DNA of 64,000 bases from Parapedobacter flavus (GCF_035818675.1 NZ_JAYKZZ010000011.1:259009-323008); one strand, 5' to 3'; shown: positions 53,086 through 61,977, numbered from the stretch's first letter. Notes: generated from the sequence alone by a model not told the origin. A program made the numbers and translations.

Positions 53086-54435
53086 ATGGCAAGTTTCTTA
53101 AACTACTTAAAAAAGAGCTCATTAAACCTCCCGATACCATTAGGACAACTGCTTGCCCAAATTCCATATTCATTTCGGCCCGGTATTGGAAATGTTTATC
53201 GGCAGCAATCGCGTTATATAGATGAATATGCTGAATACGATATTGGCAAGAAGGAAAAGTATCTCTTCAATGAGTTTTATAAGGTGTTTAAACACGCCTA
53301 TCTCAATGTACCATTTTATCGTGATTTATATAGAGAGAATCGAATAAATTTAAAAGATATCAGATGTTTTTCGGATATTGAGCACATTCCAATTATTAGA
53401 AAAAGCGACTTAATAAACGTGCCATTGAAGGAAAGAAGTTTCGATTTGAAAAACCGTATGTTGGTCAATACAGGTGGTTCTTCCGGAAAGCCTTTATCTT
53501 TTTATATGGACCCAAGTCGATACGGTAATGAATGGGCACATATCCATAAAATCTGGTCGGTACTAGAATATACTCCTACTTCTTTGAAAGTGAACTTTGA
53601 TGGCAGATCAACAGTTACCGACTACATTCAATACGATTTTGTAAGGAATAGCCTTCGCTTCGATATATATGCTGACCCATTTGTGGTATGTAGAAAACTG
53701 TTGCCTATTTCAAAAAGATATAAAATCGAGTATTTGCATGGATATCCAAGCGCGATATTTGAATTTGCATTACATTGCAAGGCCGCGGCACCTGAACTGC
53801 TGAATGTTCTTTTAAAAACGTTGAAAGGGGTTTTTTTGGTGAGTGAATTCCCTTCGCCGAATTATCGAAATACCATTGAAGAAGTATTTCGGGTCAAAAC
53901 GCAGTCGTTTTATGGTCATACGGAAACATGCGTTATTGCTGGCGAAATTAGCCCAAATAAGTATCAAGTATATCAAACGTATGGCCTAGCAGAAGCTGTC
54001 CAGCAACTAGACGGTACGGAACACTTGGTCGGCACATCGTTCTTCAATTATGCATCTCCATTTATTCGGTACGATACTGAAGACAAAATAGAGACGATTA
54101 AAACAGACCACCGAATTCTTAATATATTTGGAATAACTGAAGGTAGGATAGGAGAATATATAGTGGATAAAAATGGGAAGAAAATATCTTTAACAGGCCT
54201 AATATTTGGGAGACATCACAAGTTATTCGATATTTGTAAACATATTCAGGTAGAACAAAACGAGTTAGGGAGGGCTACCATCTTCTATGTGGCGGCTGTT
54301 GATTCAGTTATCAATCCAGAGCAATTGTTTGATTCGGAAAACGTACAAATGGATTTCACTTTCGTGAAGATTAATGAGCCGTATCGAACAAGCTCAGGAA
54401 AGATTAAACTATTAATTACTGATAATAAATGCTAA
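53086..54435 (+). CDS. CapK-like adenylate-forming protein (phenylacetate-CoA ligase relative)
   Basis: The protein has 449 residues of the ANL superfamily: N-terminal YRQQSRYIDEY, core A-domain motif LVNTGGSSGKPLSFYMDPSR, GYPSAIFEF and YGHTETCVIAGEI. It aligns with CapK-type proteins of capsule clusters, which activate an acid as an acyl adenylate, presumably for acylation of the sugar polymer. Its genuine substrate is unknown. Together with WbqC this suggests that an amino group is acylated by an unusual acid. It overlaps wecB by 7 bases. Confidence 0.85.
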   Translation: MASFLNYLKKSSLNLPIPLGQLLAQIPYSFRPGIGNVYRQQSRYIDEYAEYDIGKKEKYLFNEFYKVFKHAYLNVPFYRDLYRENRINLKDIRCFSDIEHIPIIRKSDLINVPLKERSFDLKNRMLVNTGGSSGKPLSFYMDPSRYGNEWAHIHKIWSVLEYTPTSLKVNFDGRSTVTDYIQYDFVRNSLRFDIYADPFVVCRKLLPISKRYKIEYLHGYPSAIFEFALHCKAAAPELLNVLLKTLKGVFLVSEFPSPNYRNTIEEVFRVKTQSFYGHTETCVIAGEISPNKYQVYQTYGLAEAVQQLDGTEHLVGTSFFNYASPFIRYDTEDKIETIKTDHRILNIFGITEGRIGEYIVDKNGKKISLTGLIFGRHHKLFDICKHIQVEQNELGRATIFYVAAVDSVINPEQLFDSENVQMDFTFVKINEPYRTSSGKIKLLITDNKC

Positions 54436-55523
54436 TAAGCATCATTGCCGGAGCACGGCCTAATTTTATGAAAATTGCACCTATCATAGAGGCAATTCAG
54501 AATAAAAAGAACGAAGGTGTCAATATTGGTTACCGTTTAATTCATACCGGGCAGCATTATGACAAGAAAATGTCTGGCGATTTTTTTGAACAGTTAGGTA
54601 TCCCGGAGCCAGATGCTAACTTGGAGGCCGGAGGTGGTACGCAGGCTGAACAAACGGCCGCGATTATGGTGCGCTTCGAAAAAGAACTCATAGAGAACCC
54701 TAGCGATTTAGTTCTGGTTGTAGGTGATGTGACTTCTACCATGGCGTGCGCCATAACTGCGCAAAAACTGCACGTTAAGGTGGCACACGTTGAAGCGGGA
54801 ATCCGCTCTGGAGACTGGACGATGCCCGAGGAAATCAATCGCTTAGTCACAGATAGTATTACCAATTATTTTTTTACAACTTCTGACACTGCAAATGAAA
54901 GTTTGAAAAAGAGCGGTATTGCCAAAGAAAGGATATTCTTCGTTGGTAACACCATGATCGATACCTTGCTTAAGCAACGACCACGATTTCAAAAACCCTC
55001 CATATGGGATGATTTGAAACTCCAAGAAAAAGGTTATATTGTGATGACATTGCATCGGCCTGGAAACGTGGACGAGGAATCGAAACTTAAAGCCCTAATG
55101 GATGAAATCATTGCTCATTCACACAACCTTCCGTTGGTCTTCCCTGTGCATCCACGCACGGCGAAGATGTTGGGAAATCTAGGGATATCTCATCCCCGAC
55201 TCCACATGATTGAGCCACTAGGATACCTTGAATTTAATTACTTAGTAGAGCGTGCGAAAGCGGTAGTTACCGATTCAGGAGGAATAACCGAGGAAGCTTC
55301 TGTAATGCGTGTTCCCTGTATGACGTTAAGGGATAATACCGAACGACCGGAAACGATGGAAATGGGCACGAATGAGTTACTTGGCACTGATCCGAGAACC
55401 ATCGGCCCGGCTATGGAAAGGCTATTCGCCGGCGCCTGGAAGCAAGGGGCGGATATACCTCTGTGGGATGGTAAAACTGCAGAAAGGATCGTAAAACACG
55501 TTATTGAACTCTATAATCAGTAA
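54429..55523 (+). CDS. wecB: UDP-N-acetylglucosamine 2-epimerase (non-hydrolysing)
   Basis: The protein has 364 residues. The N-terminus MLISIIAGARPNFMKIAPII, AHVEAGIRSGDWTMPEEINR, VMTLHRPGNVDE and VTDSGGITEEASVM are all WecB landmarks, with the glutamate in EEINR among the active-site residues. It interconverts UDP-GlcNAc and UDP-ManNAc. With the UDP-HexNAc dehydrogenase at 32680 this gives a route to UDP-ManNAc and perhaps UDP-ManNAcA. The stop overlaps the next start by one base (TAATG). Confidence 0.94.
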   Translation: MLISIIAGARPNFMKIAPIIEAIQNKKNEGVNIGYRLIHTGQHYDKKMSGDFFEQLGIPEPDANLEAGGGTQAEQTAAIMVRFEKELIENPSDLVLVVGDVTSTMACAITAQKLHVKVAHVEAGIRSGDWTMPEEINRLVTDSITNYFFTTSDTANESLKKSGIAKERIFFVGNTMIDTLLKQRPRFQKPSIWDDLKLQEKGYIVMTLHRPGNVDEESKLKALMDEIIAHSHNLPLVFPVHPRTAKMLGNLGISHPRLHMIEPLGYLEFNYLVERAKAVVTDSGGITEEASVMRVPCMTLRDNTERPETMEMGTNELLGTDPRTIGPAMERLFAGAWKQGADIPLWDGKTAERIVKHVIELYNQ

Positions 55524-57115
55524 TGTTTAGCAAACTGAAGACGGTTTTTAATACAATCAAGTACCTGAAATTTACCCAGATACTTCACCAAGTTAAATAC
55601 CGTCTTATTTCCCCTAAGACTTTGAAATCCTATAAAGGTACGAGGTCGGTAGGCTTCGAACCCCTACTTAATTTCACCATGTATCCCGCCGTTGTATCCT
55701 GTTGGGATGGGAGAGCTGCCTTTACCTTCTTGAACCTACGTGTCGATTTTGAAGAAGGAGTTGACTGGGATTTTCAACAACACGGAAAGCTTTGGAACTA
55801 TAATCTGCAATACGCCAACTATTTGCTCCAACCAGATGTTCCAAATGGCGCAAAAATCAAAGTGATTAAATCTCAATATGAATGGTTGATCGACGGGCGT
55901 CTCACTTTAGAACCCTACCCTGCCTCATTACGGATAATCAATTCAATACGATGGATTGTTGAAAATCAGGTCGACGATTCCGAGCTGTTACATTACCTCT
56001 ATGCAGACCTTAAATTTTTATCATCCCGCTTAGAATATCACTTGTTGGGGAATCATATTATGGAAAACGCGTTTGCGTTAATGATGGGGGGGGCTTTTTT
56101 TGGGTACGGGCCATGGCTAACTACCGGAGGAAAAACACTAAAAAAGGAGCTTTCAGAACAAATAATGCCTGACGGAGCACATTTCGAGCTTAGTCCAATG
56201 TACCACAAGATTATTTTCTTTAGAATCCTCGAATTAATTGATTGGTATTCATCATGGCCCAACCACGATCAAAACTTCAGGCGCTATTTAGAACAAAAGG
56301 CCTCGGATATGTACGCGTGGCTTAGCAATATAACATTTCGAAATGGGGATATTCCCCACTTCAATGACAGTGCAAATGCTATAGCTTTTCCCGCTAAGTG
56401 GTTAATGCGATACGCGGATCAACTAGGAATAACCGCATCGAGAAAAGTACTATATGAATCGGGCTATAGGAGCGTCACCAAGGGTGAGTATGAGCTGAAG
56501 ATTGATTTCGCACAATTAGGCCCTGCCTACCAGCCGGGGCATGCCCATGCAGATGCATTGAGTTTTATTTTGCACTTCAAAAATGAGCCCGTATTTGTGG
56601 AACAAGGCACATCAACCTACCAAGTTGGTACCAGACGAGATCTTGAACGCTCAACGCAGGCGCATAATACAGTGGTTGTAAACAACGCGAATCAATCGCA
56701 AGTCTGGGGAGGGTTTAGGGTAGCACAACGCGCAAGAACAACAATATTAAAGGATGCGGTCGATGGTGTTTATGCAGCGATGCATGATGGATATCGGCGA
56801 TTTGGGGTGAACCACACTCGTTCCTTCAGCATTGAACCGTCCAAGATTGTGATTACGGATACGTTAACTAAGTCAGTAAATGCGACAAGTTATTTGCACC
56901 TTTATCCCAATGTGGACATTCATGAAGTATTGCTTGATGCTATATTATTAACGAATGGAGTGAAAATTGTTGTCGAAGGCGCTGATTCGGTAATTGTAGA
57001 AGAGTATGATTTTGCAGAAGGCTATAACGTTTATCGTCAAGCAAAGCGAATTGCGATTCCATTTACACAACATTTGAAATCACTAATTTATTTTGAAGAA
57101 CAGTTAATCAATTAA
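55523..57115 (+). CDS. Heparinase II/III family protein (polysaccharide lyase-like)
   Basis: The protein has 530 residues. The N-terminal (alpha/alpha) toroid region (about 90-330: LWNYNLQYANYLLQ, EWLIDGRLTLEPYPASLRIINSIRW, NHIMENAFALMMGG) and the C-terminal beta-sandwich (HADALSFILHFKNEPVFVEQGTSTYQVG, RDLERSTQAHNTVVVNNANQSQVWG) fit the family. No signal peptide was found. Such proteins occur in uronic-acid-containing capsule clusters and may be lyases or have modified roles in synthesis. H and Y/N in the toroid would be catalytic; I do not assign individual residues. Translational coupling on both sides. Confidence 0.86.
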   Translation: MFSKLKTVFNTIKYLKFTQILHQVKYRLISPKTLKSYKGTRSVGFEPLLNFTMYPAVVSCWDGRAAFTFLNLRVDFEEGVDWDFQQHGKLWNYNLQYANYLLQPDVPNGAKIKVIKSQYEWLIDGRLTLEPYPASLRIINSIRWIVENQVDDSELLHYLYADLKFLSSRLEYHLLGNHIMENAFALMMGGAFFGYGPWLTTGGKTLKKELSEQIMPDGAHFELSPMYHKIIFFRILELIDWYSSWPNHDQNFRRYLEQKASDMYAWLSNITFRNGDIPHFNDSANAIAFPAKWLMRYADQLGITASRKVLYESGYRSVTKGEYELKIDFAQLGPAYQPGHAHADALSFILHFKNEPVFVEQGTSTYQVGTRRDLERSTQAHNTVVVNNANQSQVWGGFRVAQRARTTILKDAVDGVYAAMHDGYRRFGVNHTRSFSIEPSKIVITDTLTKSVNATSYLHLYPNVDIHEVLLDAILLTNGVKIVVEGADSVIVEEYDFAEGYNVYRQAKRIAIPFTQHLKSLIYFEEQLIN

Positions 57116-58281
57116 TGAAGAAAATCCTTTACCTCACATTCTACTTCGAGCCCGATCTCTGTGCAGGCTCATTTCGGAACTCTCCTCTAGTTAAAGAACT
57201 TGCCCGGCAGCTGGAAGACGATGCCGAAATGGATGTGATCACCACCTTACCCAATCGGTACAGCACGTTTGCTGCCGATGCGCCAGCCTTTGAAGATCGT
57301 GGAAATTATAAGATACACCGAATAACCATTCCAAAGCATCAAAGCGGGATGCAAGATCAAATTAAGTCCTTTAAACGTTATTTTTCGGAAACTAAACGAC
57401 TGATAAGAGGGAAAAAGTATGATTTGGTAGTAGCCTCCTCCTCCCGGCTTTTTACCGCATATTTGGGATACACTGTCGCAAAGAAGCAACGCATACCGCT
57501 ATACCTGGACGTCCGGGATATTTTTACGGATACCATGAAGGACGTATTGAAGAGCTCATTGATTAAAGCGGCGGTGCTACCGGTACTAACGCAAATCGAA
57601 AAAAAGGTTTTTAACTACGCCTCGCATATCAACCTAATAAGCGGTGGCTTTAAGCCATATTTCGACAAATATACGAGGCCGTCATATTCGGAATTTCCCA
57701 ACGGTATCGACAATGAGTTTTTAAATCTGCAGGCTTCTACCCCAAGTCAAAGGGATGTAAAGACCATCGTCTATGCAGGAAATATCGGCGAAGGCCAAGG
57801 GCTCCATATCATTGTGCCGCAAGCCGCAAAACAGCTCGGCGACGCATATAAGTTTGTGATCATCGGAGATGGTGGTGCGAAAGCAAAGCTGGAAGCTGAA
57901 CTCAATCGACTTAATGTGCAGAATGTGGAGCTCCGGGCACCCGTAAAGCGGGCGGAATTGTTGGAAATCTATCGCGATACCGACTTTCTCTTTTTACACC
58001 TGAACGACTACGACGCGTTTAAAAAGGTGTTGCCCTCTAAAATATTTGAGCTGGGTGCTTATGACAAACCCATTATCGCAGGAGTGGCTGGCTTTGCAAA
58101 TGAATTTATCAAGAAACATATCCCCAACCGTATATTATTTCTGCCCGGTGATGTTAATGGCATGGTAGGTCAATTGGAAGCGTATCAATATGAAAATATG
58201 GTCAGGACTGAATTCCTGCGTCATTTCAAACGTGAATCTGTTAACGAACAAATGGCATCGTCTATTCGTCAGTACATATGA
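57115..58281 (+). CDS. Family 4 glycosyltransferase (5), WbuB-like
   Basis: The protein has 388 residues. N-terminal ILYLTFYFEPDLCAGSFRNSPLVKELARQL, donor domain TIVYAGNIGEGQGLHIIVPQAA, VIIGDGGAKAKLEAEL and the donor site KVLPSKIFELGAYDKPIIAGVAG. This is the WbuB/WbpV-cluster type GT4, often encoded with the SDR and WecA-like genes that follow. It probably adds the second sugar to the lipid-linked primer. Composition is less AT-rich than the preceding genes. Overlaps on both sides (TAATG, ATGA) suggest one transcript. Confidence 0.9.
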   Translation: MKKILYLTFYFEPDLCAGSFRNSPLVKELARQLEDDAEMDVITTLPNRYSTFAADAPAFEDRGNYKIHRITIPKHQSGMQDQIKSFKRYFSETKRLIRGKKYDLVVASSSRLFTAYLGYTVAKKQRIPLYLDVRDIFTDTMKDVLKSSLIKAAVLPVLTQIEKKVFNYASHINLISGGFKPYFDKYTRPSYSEFPNGIDNEFLNLQASTPSQRDVKTIVYAGNIGEGQGLHIIVPQAAKQLGDAYKFVIIGDGGAKAKLEAELNRLNVQNVELRAPVKRAELLEIYRDTDFLFLHLNDYDAFKKVLPSKIFELGAYDKPIIAGVAGFANEFIKKHIPNRILFLPGDVNGMVGQLEAYQYENMVRTEFLRHFKRESVNEQMASSIRQYI

Positions 58282-59171
58282 ATGTTGTAATAACAGGAGC
58301 CTCTGGTTTTGTTGGACAAAACCTCCAACCATTTCTTGAGGAAGATGGCTTTGAAATATCGCCCCTGTCTCTTCGCCATAATAGTCAGCATGAGGTGTCG
58401 GACCATTACGACGCTATCATCCACCTTGCTGGCAAAGCCCACGACACGAAAAACATCAGTGCTCCCGATCAGTATTTCCGGGTAAATACCGAGCTAACTA
58501 AGCAGTTGTTTGACCGATTTCTGCAAAGTGATGCACGAGATTTTATCTATTTCAGTAGTGTAAAGGCGGTCGCTGATCAAGTTGCGGGTCATCTGGTCGA
58601 AGATGTCGAGCCTAATCCCCAGACCCCTTATGGCCAATCCAAACGGCAAGCTGAACAATACTTGAATAGCCAGTCGTTGCCCGCTGGAAAGCGGTTGTTT
58701 ATTTTAAGGCCCTGCATGATTCATGGCCCAGGCAATAAGGGCAATCTTAATTTGTTGTATCAGGTGGTGAGTAAAGGCCTGCCTTGGCCGTTGACTGCTT
58801 TTGATAACGAAAGATCATTTCTCTCCATTGATAATTTGAATTACATCATTAAACGGATATTGGAAGATGCAGATATCCCTGGAGGAACATATAATTTGGC
58901 CGACGATGATCCATTATCTACGAATGAGTTGATAGGACTCATCGGACAGGCACGGGAAAAGAAGCCTTCGCTTTGGAAAATACCTCGCGGAATAGTAAGC
59001 GGTATAGCGAAGATTGGGGACACCTTGCATCTGCCCCTGAACAGCGAACGTTTGAAAAAGCTGACGGAGAGTTATGTAGTGAGGAATTCGAAGATTAAAT
59101 CGGCGTTGAAGATCGATAAACTTCCGGTTTCTGCTAGAGAGGGCTTATTAAAAACGCTACGGAGTTTTTAA
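58278..59171 (+). CDS. NAD-dependent 4-ketoreductase/epimerase, WbpV-like
   Basis: The protein has 297 residues. SDR motif VVITGASGFVGQNLQPFL, IHLAGKAH, and the active-site YGQSK (Y-x3-K). WbpV-like enzymes reduce a 4-keto-6-deoxy-HexNAc to give UDP-QuiNAc or UDP-FucNAc, the sugar used by WbpL-like initiating transferases. The neighbouring - strand gene is such a transferase, and their 3' ends overlap by 15 bases. A 4,6-dehydratase for this branch is not visible in the window. Confidence 0.85.
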   Translation: MNVVITGASGFVGQNLQPFLEEDGFEISPLSLRHNSQHEVSDHYDAIIHLAGKAHDTKNISAPDQYFRVNTELTKQLFDRFLQSDARDFIYFSSVKAVADQVAGHLVEDVEPNPQTPYGQSKRQAEQYLNSQSLPAGKRLFILRPCMIHGPGNKGNLNLLYQVVSKGLPWPLTAFDNERSFLSIDNLNYIIKRILEDADIPGGTYNLADDDPLSTNELIGLIGQAREKKPSLWKIPRGIVSGIAKIGDTLHLPLNSERLKKLTESYVVRNSKIKSALKIDKLPVSAREGLLKTLRSF

Positions 59172-60119
59172 CTGACCAATCAAAACATACCGCCGAATAC
59201 CAATATATAACATGGTGAGTAAAACCAATACGCAAATAGCTACGCCGATCTGTGTCCTGGCTGGATGCGGTGAGGCAACCAACGCGAGCACCCCTATTAC
59301 CACTTGAAATACCCCATAACAAACCGCAATCACCAGCCGATTGCCCCTAGCCTCATTCGCCAAGTACTGATACAAATGCGTCCGATGCGCTTTGAAAATA
59401 TTCTCCCGCCGCAATAACCGTAAAATAATCGTCATCACACTATCCACGCCGTATACCGCAAAAAACAGGATATAGATCACATTACCAGTAGCCAAAATCA
59501 GGCTCAACGTAGCGAAAAGCAAAATAAAGCACATGCTTACGCTACCCACATCGCCTGCAAAACATTTCGCTCGCTTGCGGAAGTTGAAAAAAGCAAATAC
59601 CCCATTGGCAACAGCGGTACAATAAAGGAGCCGATCGTCAACGAAGCCTACCTCGCGATTAGCTAACCACAGCAGCAACAGCACGGCGAAGCTATACATC
59701 GCGGTAATACCGTTGATGCCGTCCATGAAGTTATATGCGTTGATGGTACCGATAACCAATACCAAGGCAATCGGAACAACCCACCAAGCGTGGTCAAACA
59801 GCTGGACTTCGAGAAACAGCAACACCACCGATAATAAATGGATGCTGATGCGAATACGATTGGATAAGGTAAGGATATCGTCGAGAAAGCTGATCAGTGT
59901 AATCAACGTAAGCCCGGCAAAAAAATAAGGGTAGGCGGCACCGCTCCAAATAAACCACGCCAGTACGCCCAGGTAAAAAACAATCCCGCCGCCACGGATG
60001 GTTACGGTTGTGTGGCTGCTCCGCTCATTCGGTTTATCGATGATGTTATACCGATCGGCAATGCGGAAGTACACCAGCATGGCGGCAAAAAGCAAAATGG
60101 CTATCAACGCATAAAACAT
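59157..60119 (-). CDS. MraY/WecA family initiating glycosyltransferase (WbpL-like)
   Basis: The protein has 320 residues from ATG 60117-60119; a longer frame from 60146 is unlikely because a -7 element lies between. About ten membrane helices. Signature blocks: FLDDILTLSNR with the DD pair, and NAYNFMDGINGITAMYS, the N-x2-N-x2-DG motif for Mg and polyprenyl phosphate binding. It moves a HexNAc-1-phosphate to undecaprenyl phosphate, starting the repeat unit. It is transcribed opposite to the rest of the capsule cluster. A fragment of a near-identical second copy lies at 61818-61908. Confidence 0.92.
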   Translation of the reverse strand: MFYALIAILLFAAMLVYFRIADRYNIIDKPNERSSHTTVTIRGGGIVFYLGVLAWFIWSGAAYPYFFAGLTLITLISFLDDILTLSNRIRISIHLLSVVLLFLEVQLFDHAWWVVPIALVLVIGTINAYNFMDGINGITAMYSFAVLLLLWLANREVGFVDDRLLYCTAVANGVFAFFNFRKRAKCFAGDVGSVSMCFILLFATLSLILATGNVIYILFFAVYGVDSVMTIILRLLRRENIFKAHRTHLYQYLANEARGNRLVIAVCYGVFQVVIGVLALVASPHPARTQIGVAICVLVLLTMLYIGIRRYVLIGQLKTP

Positions 60120-60123
60120 GGCG

Positions 60124-60131
60124 CAAAGATA
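60124..60131 (-). promoter_or_regulatory. -7 element TATCTTTG for the WecA-like gene
   Basis: On the - strand TATCTTTG is followed by CGCC and the ATG, so the mRNA would be nearly leaderless. It overlaps the end of the upstream dehydrogenase fragment region and supports start 60119. Confidence 0.6.
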
Positions 60132-60132
60132 A

Positions 60133-60885
60133 TTAAAGCCTCCCATCTACCAAACCGCGGTCCAAACACGCTTTGGTATCGAAAATGATTCCATTATTGC
60201 GTTTTACCTTTTGGTAATCGAATTTCAGGAACTCGCTATGGGCAACGGCCACAACAATGGCATCGTAAACGACGTTTTTATCCACCTCGTTCAGGATAGC
60301 TAAACCATATACACGTCTTACCTCCTCGGCATCAGCCCAGGGATCAACGATATCTACAGCAAGGCCAAATTGCTCCAGCTCGTGGTAAATATTAACAACC
60401 CGCGTGTTTCGGATATCGGGGCAGTTTTCCTTGAAGGTGATTCCCATAATAAGTGCTCGGGAGTCTTTGATTTTATGATTCTTTTGAATCATTAATTTAA
60501 CGACCTTGTCGGCCACGAATGCTCCCATCTGATCATTAACCCGGCGGCCGGATAAGATAACCTGCGGAAGGTAGCCGAGCGATTGTGCCTTACGCGCGAG
60601 GTAATAGGGGTCTACACCAATGCAATGGCCGCCCACTAAGCCGGGCTTGTACTTCAAGAAATTCCATTTGGTGCCGGCTGCCTCGATGACATCGTTCGTG
60701 TCGATACCAATGCGATCAAAAATCAGGGCCAACTCATTAACGAAGGATATATTAACGTCGCGTTGCGCATTTTCAATCGCTTTGGAAGCCTCGGCTACCT
60801 TGATGCTGGGGGCCAGGTGTGTTCCTGCCTCGATGATAGAACGATACAGATCGTCTATGCGTGCTGCGATTTCCGGTGTAGAGCC
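60133..60885 (-). pseudogene. UDP-HexNAc 6-dehydrogenase, C-terminal fragment
   Basis: From GSTPEIA to DGRL the - strand matches residues of about 193-442 of the intact dehydrogenase at 32680-34008, including GLVGGHCIGVDPYYL and ALIMGITFKENCPDIRNTRV, with only scattered changes. The N-terminal Rossmann domain is missing; upstream of 60885 the frame continues with unrelated residues up to a stop at about 60967. The fragment is less AT-rich than the intact copy. It cannot bind NAD as written. It appears to be a remnant of an older capsule-end module. Confidence 0.88.
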
Positions 60886-60979
60886 GCGGGCACACCGCTG
60901 CCCTACCGAAATGAGGCGGATGCAGTTGGTTTTGGTTTCAAGGCGTATTAGGAAGCGTGAACGCTAATAACCTGCCGTT

Positions 60980-61339
60980 TCATAAAAGTTCAATATCCAT
61001 TCTTCGTAACAAGCCGTCTTGTAAAGTATACATGTGCTTTACTCTTCCATCAAACATTAGATTGCCTGCTAAATCCTTCACTATTTGGTGAACCATAATT
61101 TCCAAGGTTCCATCCTGCCTTTCATTAAATTCAACGGGCTCAACGTTGGGATTTATCTCGGTCCATTGTCTTGTCCAATATTTTCTTATTTCAGGATGTC
61201 CATTTACATATCCCCCTTCAAATGCTTTTGGCCATTGAACATTCGGATGCATTGTTGACAGCGCCATATCGATGTCTCTTGCATTGAAGGCGAAATACGC
61301 TTTTTTAATTAAGTCTTGGGTTTGCTTTTCCATAATCAT
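60980..61339 (-). CDS. NTF2-like (SnoaL-like) small protein
   Basis: The protein has 119 residues from ATG 61337-61339 (117 from 61333). Sequence MEKQTQDLIKKAYFAFNARDIDMALSTMHPNVQWPKAF and HPEIRKYWTRQWTEINP, ending MYTLQDGLLRRMDIELL, fits the SnoaL/NTF2-like fold that binds or converts small ligands. The function is unknown. The frame stays open further upstream, but those codons belong to a Fic-type remnant and junk, so the shorter start is used. Confidence 0.8.
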   Translation of the reverse strand: MIMEKQTQDLIKKAYFAFNARDIDMALSTMHPNVQWPKAFEGGYVNGHPEIRKYWTRQWTEINPNVEPVEFNERQDGTLEIMVHQIVKDLAGNLMFDGRVKHMYTLQDGLLRRMDIELL

Positions 61340-61408
61340 GATTTTTTGTTTTACGGCGCAACCTCGCATTAACCGAGATGAAAAAGGTAAATTGTGCTCA
61401 ACTCCCAA

Positions 61409-61468
61409 ATCTTCTTTATCCAAAAAAGCATCTTCTATATTAGTTTGCGTACCCTCAATCTTGCTACT
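61409..61468 (-). pseudogene. Fic family protein remnant, about 20 codons
   Basis: The - strand reads SSKIEGTQTNIEDAFLDKED, the well-conserved N-terminal motif of Fic family proteins (SSxIEGTxTxxEDA). Nothing before or after it fits Fic. It is joined to a PIN toxin remnant on its 5' side. The real gene body is absent, so this is a short scar. Confidence 0.7.
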
Positions 61469-61526
61469 CTGTGTAGTGTAGGTAGTAGATAACCGTATTG
61501 GTGTCCCACAGATAGTCTATTCCCAT
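61464..61526 (-). pseudogene. PIN domain toxin remnant, first 17 codons
   Basis: ATG 61524-61526, overlapping the antitoxin stop, reads MGIDYLWDTNTVIYYL, the start of a PIN toxin with the first catalytic Asp (DTN). It runs into the Fic remnant at about 61470-61476 and stops. The intact antitoxin just upstream is therefore an orphan. A deletion between two toxin genes can explain the fusion. Confidence 0.7.
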
Positions 61527-61729
61527 TCGTTGCGTAGGTCTTGAAGTTGGCGGTCTATCTCTTCTTTATTTTGGGGAGTCATTGCCCCTTTGTATTTAGC
61601 GATGAGATCTTTCTTCAATTCTTTATCTGTCGAAGTCTGCCTGCGAACACGGACGAGCTTCAGCAATTCCAAATCCTTGAGCAGGTTCATCGCCTTATCG
61701 TTCAAAATATCTAATGTCACAGTTTTCAT
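61517..61729 (-). CDS. Small antitoxin partner of the lost PIN toxin
   Basis: The protein has 70 residues from ATG 61727-61729: MKTVTLDILNDKAMNLLKDLE, then VRVRRQTSTDKELKK and an acidic/Gln-rich C-terminus (EEIDRQLQDLRNEWE). It has the size and composition of antitoxins that sit before PIN toxins in Bacteroidota. A TATCTTTG element ends six bases from the ATG. Alternative upstream starts in frame (61783) lie before the promoter element and are rejected. Confidence 0.75.
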   Translation of the reverse strand: MKTVTLDILNDKAMNLLKDLELLKLVRVRRQTSTDKELKKDLIAKYKGAMTPQNKEEIDRQLQDLRNEWE

Positions 61730-61735
61730 AATACA

Positions 61736-61743
61736 CAAAGATA
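61736..61743 (-). promoter_or_regulatory. -7 element TATCTTTG for the small antitoxin gene
   Basis: On the - strand TATCTTTG is followed by TGTATT and the ATG. This leaves little or no 5' leader. Confidence 0.6.
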
Positions 61744-61817
61744 GCAAACTTATTTTAAGCAAAGTAATGCACAACGCCAGCATAAACTGAGCAATACGAC
61801 CGATGAAAAGAACAGAC

Positions 61818-61908
61818 TACCTAACCACAGTAACAGCAACACCGCAAAGCTATACATGGCCGTAATGCCATTGATGCCATCCATGAAGTTATAGGCATTG
61901 ATGGTATC
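61818..61908 (-). pseudogene. Fragment of a second WecA/MraY-like gene
   Basis: The - strand reads TINAYNFMDGINGITAMYSF and then VLLLLWL, identical in protein to residues of the gene at 59157-60119, but with many third-position differences in the DNA. Both flanks are unrelated. It is a short remnant of a paralogue and not a sequencing duplicate. Confidence 0.85.
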
Positions 61909-61977
61909 AGGTCAGAGCAGGACAGCGCTACGGGTAAGTTTATTTACCTTACATCGATTAATAAACTAAGCTCCATC

